Shown here: piece by piece, positions 1 to 7,239 of the stretch | How positions within the stretch are numbered: the stretch's first letter is position 1 | Layout of the letters: every line of letters starts with the position of its first letter | DNA from: Deltaproteobacteria bacterium | Lineage (GTDB): Bacteria > Myxococcota_A > UBA9160 > UBA6930 | Direction: 5' to 3' | DNA: 57,516 bases | Assembly (NCBI GenBank): GCA_029261795.1 | Contig: JAJDAP010000050.1 | Span: 1 to 57,516, forward strand | Program-made: the position numbers and the translations under genes | The notes under the pieces: model-generated | The model's database searches: none | What the model was told of the DNA's origin: nothing | The model's input: only the letters and a program-made list of their open reading frames with translations

Positions 1-414
1 ACGCTGCAGCGCGCGCGCGAAGAGGCCGTCGAGAAGGTCCGCGGGCTCGGTCCGCCCGAACGCGAGAAGCCCGCGGTCCAGATGCGGATTGCGCGCGCCA
101 CGGTCGAACTCAGGAAGGCCGAGCTGCTACTCGCCAATGTCGTGCAGGAAGTCGAGCAGTTGCGCAACGCGGCGACCGCAGAGCCCCGTGCTCGGTGGGG
201 CGCCTGGATGACGGAAGTCGCCCATACGAGCCGCCGGATCGTGGTCGATCTGGCCGGGAGCGCTGGAGCCGGTGCGCATTTCCGAACCCACCCCTTGCAG
301 CGCACGGTCCGGGATCTCAACACCCTGTGTTGCCATGTCGCCCTCAACCAGGACGCGCAGCAGGAGAACCTCGGTCGAATCCTGCTCGGCCTCGAGGGGA
401 ACTCGCCGCTCTGA
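1..414 (+). CDS. C-terminal end of an acyl-CoA-dehydrogenase-fold flavoenzyme (5' end outside window)
   Basis: The frame is open from base 1 to a TGA at 412-414, so the gene begins before the window; an internal ATG at 82 is not a likely start. The visible 137 residues are helical and match the C-terminal helical bundle of the acyl-CoA dehydrogenase superfamily (Acyl-CoA_dh_2 type). The diagnostic stretch is HPLQRTVRDLNTLCCH near the end, followed by a short tail. Members with this tail include flavin-dependent monooxygenases of the HsaA type as well as true dehydrogenases. With the flavin-binding and catalytic half missing, the reaction cannot be assigned. Confidence 0.7.
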   Translation, partial: TLQRAREEAVEKVRGLGPPEREKPAVQMRIARATVELRKAELLLANVVQEVEQLRNAATAEPRARWGAWMTEVAHTSRRIVVDLAGSAGAGAHFRTHPLQRTVRDLNTLCCHVALNQDAQQENLGRILLGLEGNSPL

Positions 415-450
415 GTCAAGCGATGCGGCCGGATCTCCGATAGGCCCATC

Positions 451-780
451 GTGGAGAAACGACACTCGACGCGGCATCGCACGCTATTCGATGTCGCCTT
501 CAGCGCGGGGCGCATAGAGGGTGAGGGAGTCCTCGCCGATCTTTCTGCCGGCGGCGCCTCGGTCGAACGTGCCTCGGTGCGCCCGCCCATCGGTAGCCAG
601 ATCCGAATCGACATCTTCGTCGAGCCGCGCCGCGCAGTTCAATTGGTCGCCACGGTGAACCGGCTTACCGAGACGGGCTTTGGCGTCGACCACGACGGCC
701 TGTGCGCCGAACTCGAAGCACTCGATGCCGACATGGCCGCCATCGCGGAAGGCGAGAAACAGCCCGAACTCGAGACCTAG
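451..780 (+). CDS. PilZ domain protein (c-di-GMP binding)
   Basis: A 109-residue protein that is essentially one PilZ domain. The N-terminus carries the arginine motif RxxxR (KRHSTRH, residues 3-8) and about 30 residues later DLSAGG, the D/NxSxxG motif; both contact c-di-GMP in this family. The rest is the beta-barrel (GSQIRIDIFV, ATVNRLTETGFGV) and an acidic C-terminal helix. The start is a GTG with no strong Shine-Dalgarno sequence. A stand-alone PilZ domain usually acts as a c-di-GMP effector on a partner such as a motility or polysaccharide system. No such partner is in view, so its target is unknown. Confidence 0.8.
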   Translation: MEKRHSTRHRTLFDVAFSAGRIEGEGVLADLSAGGASVERASVRPPIGSQIRIDIFVEPRRAVQLVATVNRLTETGFGVDHDGLCAELEALDADMAAIAEGEKQPELET

Positions 781-953
781 CGGAACGCGGGGCCATTCGG
801 TCCTGCGGCCGCACGAGGCGCTCCGCAGGATGCGCGGTCGATGCATCACCCGCAACTCTGTGCCAAGGGGAAGTGAACACCGTTCTGGCGCGGATCTCTC
901 GGGACCGGATGTCACGCTTGTTGTACGATGGCGTCCAGACGAGGAGCGAAGCC

Positions 954-2177
954 ATGGCCTACGTACAAATCATCGAGGAGCACGAAGCGACTGGGACCGT
1001 TGCCGAAGACTACGCGTTCATTTCCGGCTCGTATTCTCATGCCTTCGGCTCCGAAGTGCCGGCGCCCCAGGTCTACCGGACCAACAGCGTGGTGCCCGAG
1101 TACTTCCGGTTCGGAGCCGTCCAGAACCGCGTGCTCACGAACGATGGCGCGCACGACGCGGCGCCGGGACCGGTTCCCGAAATCCTCGTGATGTTCGCGA
1201 TCTCGAAGTACAGCGCCTGCTTCTATTGAACGGAATCCATCGGAGCCGTGCTGCTCCCCCTGTACCCCGATCCGAAGATCCGCGAACAAATCCTCGAGGA
1301 TCCGCAGACCGCACCCATCCCGGACGTCCAGAAGGAGATGTTCCGGTTCGCCGAGCGATTCGTACGCGGGTCCTGGGAGATGGGACCGGCCGATCTCGAA
1401 CGGCTGCGCGCCGTGGGGCTCTCGGAGGCGGACATCGTCTCGTGGGCCACACTCGGCTCGACGCAGACCTGGTTCACCATGAGCGCGGACGGTGGCGGCA
1501 TTCCCATGGAAGGCGACGCCCTCTCGGGGCCCGGCGTGGGTCTGACGCGTGAACACTACGAGGCCTCCGCAGAAGGCCTGCTCGCCCCGGCACTCGGCGC
1601 GGGTCCGAGGGCCACGGCGCCCGAGACCCACGGCGCTTCGTGGGCGGGGACGGACCTCGAGGCTCCCGGCTACCTCGAAGCCGCGCGCTGGGCCGAGGAG
1701 CGATACGGCTTCGTCCCTAACCTCCTGGGTGCCGTTTCGCTCCAGCCGAACTACTTCCGGCGTCATCAGCTGGCGCTCGAGCTGCTCGAACGCCCGCAGA
1801 GCGAGAAGCTCGAGCCGCGCCACCACGCCATGGTGCGCGCATTGGTCTCCCAGCTCACGCGTTGCGCTTACAGCCAGACGAGTACTCGCGCGCTTCTCGC
1901 TCGCAGCTGCGGAGATGAGGCCTGGGATCGGATCGCGCACGCCGGTGCGGATCCGTCCACGGATCCGGTCGAGCGCGTGGTTCTGGACTTTGCCGCCAAG
2001 GTGGCGCGTCACGCCTACAAGGTGACCGACAAGGACGTGCAGTCCTTCCGGGAAGCCGGCCTCGACGACGCCGCCTACGTGGACGTGCTCAACACGACCT
2101 CGATCCAGGTCTCGCTCGATCGTCTGGCGAACTCGTTGGGGGTGCGGCCCGACGGCGAGCCGATGCTAGGCAAATAG
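954..2177 (+). CDS. Two-domain AhpD/CMD-like protein with in-frame TGA at the CxxC motif (candidate selenoprotein)
   Basis: The ATG at 954 follows a good Shine-Dalgarno (GAGGAG, 941-946). The frame runs 91 codons to TGA at 1227-1229, then stays open in the same frame to TAG at 2175-2177, about 407 residues. Both halves look like carboxymuconolactone decarboxylase/AhpD-type helical domains. The TGA falls within SKYSACFY-x-TESIGAVL, replacing the second Cys of the redox CxxC motif, so reading it as selenocysteine gives Cys89-Phe-Tyr-Sec92. AhpD-like selenoproteins with a CxxU motif are known in bacteria. The second domain has a degenerate motif (Cys304-Ala-Tyr-Ser307). A hairpin resembling a bacterial SECIS follows the TGA. 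The alternative is a nonsense mutation; a restart at GTG 1248 would lack half the first domain and a properly spaced ribosome site. The family makes peroxidase-like or disulfide-reducing enzymes; the substrate is unknown. Confidence 0.65.
1230..1260 (+). promoter_or_regulatory. Candidate bacterial SECIS element
   Basis: Directly after the TGA, GGAGC (1242-1246) pairs perfectly with GCTCC (1253-1257), enclosing a six-base loop CGTGCT. The loop begins 17 bases after the TGA and has a G, followed by U, at its second position. Known bacterial SECIS hairpins lie just downstream of the UGA within the coding region and present G/GU in a small apical loop. The stem is short (5 bp), so chance cannot be excluded in GC-rich DNA. 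Confidence 0.45.
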
Positions 2178-2535
2178 CAACGGTCGGATCGATCGATACG
2201 CGACTTCGCCGCTCAGGAAGTGGCGCGATCGAGTTCGGCGGGCCATCCAGGAAGCCCAGACCAGGGTCTGCAGCGCTCCCGGTGAGTGACGGCTTCCGGG
2301 TGCCCCAGTGGAGCCCGCGATCCAGGTCCGCGACGGCGTGGCGCCGAGTCGCTGGTCGTTCGTCCGTGGTGCGAGCGGGGACGCGGGTGCGATAGCCTGG
2401 GTGTCGTGGCCGGGGCGGCGCTCGGGTCACAAGAGCTTCACCGTCAACCACCAGGGGCAAAGTCGGCAACCGGACCGGCGAGCTCGCGCCGGTCAAGGAG
2501 AGGGCATGGCTGAGCGCCCGGCCGATGAGTTCGTG
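2178..2535. other. Stretch without a recognisable gene
   Basis: Between the AhpD-like gene and a coding remnant on the minus strand. Frames here are open only because of GC content and their products look like no protein. I see no tRNA, strong hairpin or promoter. Confidence 0.5.
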
Positions 2536-2830
2536 TCATGGCGGGGTGCGGGCCCGGGGGAGACGCCGCCGGCCGGGTTCGTCGAGCTTGATGTCGTTGA
2601 GATTCGGCTCATCCCGCTGATACCCCAAGCGCACGTTGCCGAAGTCGACCTTGGGCTCGACGGTGGTGAGAAGTGCCGCATCGGGCGCGTTGGCGTAGTA
2701 CACGGGGACCAACCCCAGCGAGAGGCACCAGTCGAAGAGCGCCGTGATCGCCCGGCCGAAGAGGAGAAGGTTCTGTGGTCCTGACGCCTGGGGGCGAAAG
2801 CGTAGGTACGGAGGATCGAAGCTACCGCCC
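2536..2830 (-). pseudogene. C-terminal remnant of an unidentified gene
   Basis: Read on the minus strand, this gives about 95 residues with natural composition (for example LLLFGRAITALFDWCLSLG, then VYYANAPDAALLTTVEPK) and almost all codons ending in G or C, as in real genes here. The opposite frames lack this bias. It ends in a proper stop at 2536-2538 but has no credible beginning: the coding signal stops near 2820-2830, where the N-terminus of the plus-strand MFS gene begins. This looks like the 3' end of a gene whose 5' part was lost. I do not recognise the family. Confidence 0.45.
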
Positions 2831-4097
2831 CGGGTGGCTCGTCTTCGCACCATTCCTGGGCAGGCCGCCGCCGCTCACGCCACGCCAATGGCAGATCCTC
2901 GGCCTGATCGCGCTGGTCACCCTGTTCGAACACTACGATCTCGCGCTCTTCTCGATGGCGCTCAAGCAGATCCAAGCCGAGCTCGCCGTGCCGGAGGCCT
3001 CTCTCGCCCGTCTCGGCGCGGTCGTGCACTTGGGCGCGCTCCCCGCCTTCTTCTTCGGCCCCATCGCCGACCGGCTCGGCCGCCGGCGCGTGTTGATGGG
3101 CACCATCGTCGCCTACACCGTGCTCACCGGCGCCACCGCGTTCGCGCCCGACGCCACCAGCTTCGTCGTGTTGCAGTTCCTGGCTCGAATGTTCGCCGTC
3201 GCCGAAGTCATGCTGGCCTATGTGGTCATCACGGAGGAACTCGACCCCGAATCGCGCGGCTGGGGGATCGGTGCCCTCGCGGCACTGGGCGCGTGCGGTC
3301 ACGGCCTCGCCTACGGACTGTTCGCCCTCATCGACTACCTGCCGATGGGATGGCGCTTTCTCTATCTGTTCGGGCTGGGCCCGCTCATCGCGATCGCGTG
3401 GATGCGAAGGAATCTGCCGGAGACCACGCGCTTCGAGGCGCACGCGGCCCGGCGCGTGCCGATCGGAACGCTACGGGCGCTGGCCGATCCACTGATCGCG
3501 CTCGCACGCATGTACCCGGGACGTCTGGCCGCGATCGGGAGCGTCATCTTCTTGCTTGCCTTCGCCGAACGCGCCGCAAGCTTCTTTGGACCGAAGTACC
3601 TCCAGGAGGTCCATGGTTGGCTTCCCAGCCAGATCTCCGCGATGGGGATCCTGCTGGGCGGCGTCGCGATCACGGGTGGGGCATGGGCAGGCCGTGCCTC
3701 CGACCGCTACGGCCGACGTGTGGTGGCTGCGGCCTTCCTAGTGGCGCACCCCGTCGCAGTCGTCGTCTACTACAACCTTGGCGGTGTCGTTCTGCCAGCC
3801 GCCTGGATCCTGATGGTCTTCACGGGGATGGCGGGTGGCGTGGTCCTCGCCGCGACCGCCAACGAACTCTTCCCGACGTCGTATCGTTCGACGGCCTCGG
3901 GTGCGCGTACGATCATCGCCACCCTCGGCGGCGTGCTCGGGCTGTCCGCAGAGTCTGCCTTGTACGCCCTGACGGGTTCGCACTGGAGCGCGATTTCCCT
4001 GCTGGTAACGGTGGCGCTGGCCGCTCCCCTGATCCTCTGGCTCGCGATTCCAGAAACCGCCGGCCGGAACCTCGAGGAAGTCTCGCCCGAGCGCTGA
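2775..4097 (+). CDS. MFS transporter (sugar-porter/AAHS-like)
   Basis: An integral membrane protein of 440 residues with about 12 hydrophobic helices, using the proton-motive force to move a small molecule; the substrate is not deducible. Family marks are DRLGRRRV in the loop after the second helix, its counterpart SDRYGRRVV in the second half, and the PETAGRNLEE ending typical of metabolite:H+ symporters. Helix 1 begins only near residue 43 (QILGLIALVTLFEHYDLALF). The GTG start at 2775 has a purine-rich stretch (GAGGAGAAGG) just upstream, but it lies inside a minus-strand coding remnant. The true N-terminus may therefore have been replaced at a junction near 2820. Confidence 0.85.
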   Translation: MVLTPGGESVGTEDRSYRPGWLVFAPFLGRPPPLTPRQWQILGLIALVTLFEHYDLALFSMALKQIQAELAVPEASLARLGAVVHLGALPAFFFGPIADRLGRRRVLMGTIVAYTVLTGATAFAPDATSFVVLQFLARMFAVAEVMLAYVVITEELDPESRGWGIGALAALGACGHGLAYGLFALIDYLPMGWRFLYLFGLGPLIAIAWMRRNLPETTRFEAHAARRVPIGTLRALADPLIALARMYPGRLAAIGSVIFLLAFAERAASFFGPKYLQEVHGWLPSQISAMGILLGGVAITGGAWAGRASDRYGRRVVAAAFLVAHPVAVVVYYNLGGVVLPAAWILMVFTGMAGGVVLAATANELFPTSYRSTASGARTIIATLGGVLGLSAESALYALTGSHWSAISLLVTVALAAPLILWLAIPETAGRNLEEVSPER

Positions 4098-4146
4098 GCC
4101 GGAGCTGGCGTCCTCTCGCGAGCGCGTGCAATGGGGAGGCGGCGGC

Positions 4147-5181
4147 CTAACGAAGGAGATTGGACCCTGGACCTTCGTGCACGACGTAGAACAAACAATC
4201 GCTCGCTGCCGCCACCGGGTCGGTGGTAATCATGATCGGGATCATCGGGCAATTCGTTCGAAGGACCCCGTCTTCGACATTGAAGTGATCCGAGGCGCGA
4301 TCGCTCCCGTCCTCGTCGACCAGCACGAGCGGCCATGCGTCGCCGCGAACGAAGCCGATGGGTGTGCCTGGCTCGACCCGCTCGAAGTTGTGTCGATCGA
4401 GGTCGGTGAGAATCGTCAGATCCGCTTCCGGATCGGCCGTGTCCGCGATGGCGAGGCGCGCGCCGGGTTGCAGGCAGACACGCATTGGCCTCATCAGGAC
4501 CTGTACGTCGGGCTCCTCCGCATCTCTCGCGAAGAGATCGTCTCGCTCGAGAAATGCCACGAGCCCGGCATGCGCGATCTCGTTGGCACGGGCGTCGCCG
4601 CTTCGGCCTACCTCGACGGTGATGCCGGGAACGTCCGGGAGCACTTCGGTCAAGGCGCCCAGCGAAAGGTGGCTCCAGACGTAACGGGTACCGAACAGCG
4701 CGACGAGCCGTAGTGCCTCCGGGGTGGGCTCGATCCCGACCCCGTACGGCGGATTGTGGCCGGTGTTGTTATGCACGTCGATCACGGCTTCGGGAGGGCC
4801 GTGCGCGAGGGCGTCGAGGATGCCAAGCGCCAGCTGACCTTCCGGGCTGTCGAAGGGGCCCGCGAAGCACCGGTTCAAATCCTGCCGGCCCGGCAGCATG
4901 CGGTAGTGAAAGCCGGGCTCGGCCAACGCCGCCTCGACGTTGGCGATCACCAGGAGCGTGTCGACCGCGGGCATCCGTTCGTCGCGAAGCCAACGATGCG
5001 CCGCGAGAAACCCGGACGGTTCGTTTCCGTGCAGCAGCGTCGAGACCGCGCGCGTGCGGGAAGCGTCGCGTCCCACCAGGTGGATGGCGCAGGGACCGCC
5101 GAGTGAGCGCAGGAATCCGGTCGGGTCGCCGGGAATCCGTCCGAGGTCTTCGCGGTTCAGGTGTCGCAGGGCGCCGCTCAC
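4147..5181 (-). CDS. Succinylglutamate desuccinylase/aspartoacylase family protein
   Basis: A 344-residue zinc carboxypeptidase-like hydrolase of the AstE/AspA family, which removes acyl groups from N-acyl amino acids. Zinc ligands appear as HGNEPSG (His and Glu) and the later DVHNNTG (His). DLNRCF supplies the substrate-binding Arg, and ITVEVGR contains the likely catalytic Glu. It overlaps the upstream GCS2-like gene by four bases, so the two are probably co-translated. Pairing an amide-bond-forming ligase with an amide hydrolase suggests making and breaking a gamma-glutamyl or N-acyl compound, but the actual substrate is unknown. Confidence 0.85.
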   Translation of the reverse strand: MSGALRHLNREDLGRIPGDPTGFLRSLGGPCAIHLVGRDASRTRAVSTLLHGNEPSGFLAAHRWLRDERMPAVDTLLVIANVEAALAEPGFHYRMLPGRQDLNRCFAGPFDSPEGQLALGILDALAHGPPEAVIDVHNNTGHNPPYGVGIEPTPEALRLVALFGTRYVWSHLSLGALTEVLPDVPGITVEVGRSGDARANEIAHAGLVAFLERDDLFARDAEEPDVQVLMRPMRVCLQPGARLAIADTADPEADLTILTDLDRHNFERVEPGTPIGFVRGDAWPLVLVDEDGSDRASDHFNVEDGVLRTNCPMIPIMITTDPVAAASDCLFYVVHEGPGSNLLR

Positions 5182-6665
5182 GCGTCAGGATCCGGCCAGC
5201 CGTCCACGGGGCTCCCCTCGGCAGAGAGGGCGCGGTAGCGCGCAAACATCACCTGAAGCGCGTCGCTCCGGGAGCGCCTTCGTTCTGCTTCCGCCAGCGC
5301 ACGGCGTTGCCAACGCGCGCCGGTCAGCCCGCGCCGTACCCGCCGCTCGATCGTCGCGAGTCTCGGGGCGGCGTCCGCGTGCTCGATGCCGGCCCCATCG
5401 AGGCCCCTCTGCGCGCGCGCAAGTAGCGCTTCGAACTGTTTGCTCGCCCGAACCGGAGGTGTGTCATCGCCCGCAGCCACCGACACGGGTCGGATCTCGG
5501 CGTCCAGGCCTTCGCGGGCGGCGCGGTAGAAGTCGGCGTGGACCGCGTCGAATGCTGCGGCCGGCACTCCCTCGGGTAGCTCATTGGCGAGGTCCAACGC
5601 GAGGCCGAGGTGGAAGGCGGTGTTGGCCACCATGTCCTCGACCGTGGGTCCCGATGGCAACACGCGCATCTCCACGCGGAGATGGCCAGCTCCGGCCGGA
5701 TCGTAGATCGCGCGGTTCCAACGCCAGATGGTGCCTTGATGAAGACGCAATTCGCGCAACCCGGGGGCAGCCCCATCCGCGACGGCGGAGTCGGGGGATT
5801 CGGTGTCCAGAACTGGCAGCAGCACGGGGTGGCACTGGACGCTCTCGGTGAACAGTTCCAGAGGGTGTTGAATCCAGCCTTCCCCGAACGAGACGCGGGC
5901 CGGTGCATGGCGTCGCGTAGTGGCAGGGCGCGTGTCGACGGCCTGCTTGAAGAGTGCCACTCGGGTCTCGTCCCAGAGCCGATGGCCGAGAAACGTCGGA
6001 GAGTTGCCAGCCACGGCAAGGACCGCGGGCGTTGCGAGTTGGATCGCATTGTAGACGGCGGCGAAGCGCCCGGGATCCACGCGCAGGTGGATCTGGAGCG
6101 AGGTCGCGGCGCCCTCGTAGGTCACGTCGTGACATCGGAGCGCGAGCGGATCCTCGCCGTGGATGTCGAGCAGGAACGGTTCCTGGCGCAGACGTCTGAG
6201 GCTGGCGGAGAGTGCTCGATAGCGCATCGCGTCGGTCATCGCGTCGGATTGGAGATCGGCCTCGGTGAGGGTCGGCAGGATACCGATCATGGCGACCTGC
6301 CCGCCATGAATGCTGGCGGCGCGGGTCATCTCCGCGAGGGAACCGTGCATCTCCGCCTCGAGTGCAGCGAAGGGCCGGCCGCGCAGCGCGCTGTACTGGA
6401 GATTGCTTTCGAGATTGAAGCGGTCGAGTTCGACGGTGAGCCGAGGGTCGACGCTCTCGCCGAGTACCTTGCTATTCAAGGGAAGCGGCCGTCCAGCGGG
6501 ATCGACCAGGGAGACTTCCAACTCCGCACCCAACGTTGCAGGACCGACTCCAAAACCATCACGGGCAAGCAGGTCTTCGAGAACCTCGAGGGAGCGCGCA
6601 AGGCGGGCACCGAAGCGCCGGTACGCTTCCTCGTCGAACTCTTCGCGGTCGATCTCCAGGCCCAT
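5178..6665 (-). CDS. Glutamate-cysteine ligase family 2 (GCS2)-like carboxylate-amine ligase
   Basis: A 495-residue member of the GCS2 family, ATP-dependent enzymes joining a carboxylate, often the gamma-carboxyl of glutamate, to an amine. Visible family features are GAELEVSLVD (metal-binding acidic residues near the N-terminus), the RFNLESNLQYSAL segment, a histidine-rich core (LRCHDVTYEGAATSLQIHLR) and the conserved HLRVEMRVLPSGPT stretch. The C-terminal region is Arg-rich and helical. It is the first gene of a two-gene unit with the desuccinylase-like gene. It could be a true gamma-glutamylcysteine synthetase or a ligase of another amine; I cannot tell which. Confidence 0.8.
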   Translation of the reverse strand: MGLEIDREEFDEEAYRRFGARLARSLEVLEDLLARDGFGVGPATLGAELEVSLVDPAGRPLPLNSKVLGESVDPRLTVELDRFNLESNLQYSALRGRPFAALEAEMHGSLAEMTRAASIHGGQVAMIGILPTLTEADLQSDAMTDAMRYRALSASLRRLRQEPFLLDIHGEDPLALRCHDVTYEGAATSLQIHLRVDPGRFAAVYNAIQLATPAVLAVAGNSPTFLGHRLWDETRVALFKQAVDTRPATTRRHAPARVSFGEGWIQHPLELFTESVQCHPVLLPVLDTESPDSAVADGAAPGLRELRLHQGTIWRWNRAIYDPAGAGHLRVEMRVLPSGPTVEDMVANTAFHLGLALDLANELPEGVPAAAFDAVHADFYRAAREGLDAEIRPVSVAAGDDTPPVRASKQFEALLARAQRGLDGAGIEHADAAPRLATIERRVRRGLTGARWQRRALAEAERRRSRSDALQVMFARYRALSAEGSPVDGWPDPDA

Positions 6666-6723
6666 GGGATACCCGTCTATCGGCCCGCTGGCCTCATCAA
6701 GCCTCGCGAGCCGCCAGCTGCGT

Positions 6724-7035
6724 TCAGCGCATGAAGGCGCAATCGATCGCGTCGAGCGCCATGTGGATCAAGAGGCCCACGCCGATCAGGCGTGTCTTGG
6801 GCCAGATCGCCAGTGCAACCCATAGTGGCTGGATCGGCCACGAATGAAGCGGGTGGAAGCCAATGCTGCAGCGGTTCGGGTCGAACAGCGGATCCGCAAC
6901 AAGGTGATCGAGATCCACCAGGTTCGTGAGAGCCAGGATCAGCCAGGCGCGCAACCAGGTCCGGCGCCAGCCCAGCCGAGCGACGAGCCCGGGCACGCCG
7001 AAATGGAGCAATCCGTGGAGAATGGGCCTGAGCAC
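6724..7035 (-). CDS. Small membrane protein, DUF6122-like
   Basis: A 103-residue protein with two or three hydrophobic helices. The sequence LVDLDHLVADPLFDPNRC then GFHPLHSW and, near the end, HMALDAIDC gives a pattern of Asp and His at membrane edges. This resembles small membrane metal-dependent-hydrolase-like families (DUF6122 is the best match I can name from memory). It lies just upstream of the GCS2-like gene on the same strand, 58 bases away, and may head that operon. The function is unknown. Confidence 0.6.
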   Translation of the reverse strand: MLRPILHGLLHFGVPGLVARLGWRRTWLRAWLILALTNLVDLDHLVADPLFDPNRCSIGFHPLHSWPIQPLWVALAIWPKTRLIGVGLLIHMALDAIDCAFMR

Positions 7036-7146
7036 GGTCTACCGTCGCGCGTTCGTGTGAACGGTCAGCATGGTCTTCGTCTTCTCCGCAGCATTCAGCC
7101 TTCGATCCGCCCGGTCACCTAGAATCTCAGTCTCGCTGAGAAGTTC

Positions 7147-7182
7147 GCTGAATGGAATCCTCGGGCTGAATGGAATCCTCGG
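7147..7182. repeat. Perfect tandem duplication of an 18-bp unit
   Basis: GCTGAATGGAATCCTCGG occurs twice with no gap (7147-7164 and 7165-7182), in the divergent intergenic space between the small membrane protein gene and the hydrolase gene. No function can be assigned. Confidence 0.75.
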
Positions 7183-7239
7183 ATTAGGCCGGGATTCCCA
7201 CTGACTTGCGCGCCCACGCACGACCTGGAGAAGACCGCC

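Noticed and set aside
912..2012. A 366-codon open frame on the minus strand opposite the AhpD-like gene
   Set aside because: Arg/Gly/Pro-rich composition without protein-like hydrophobic pattern; it mirrors the biased codons of the plus-strand gene.
1248..2177. Separate gene starting at GTG 1248
   Set aside because: It would begin within the first domain with no spaced ribosome site, and the frame is continuous with 954 except for the TGA, so one recoded gene is the better reading.
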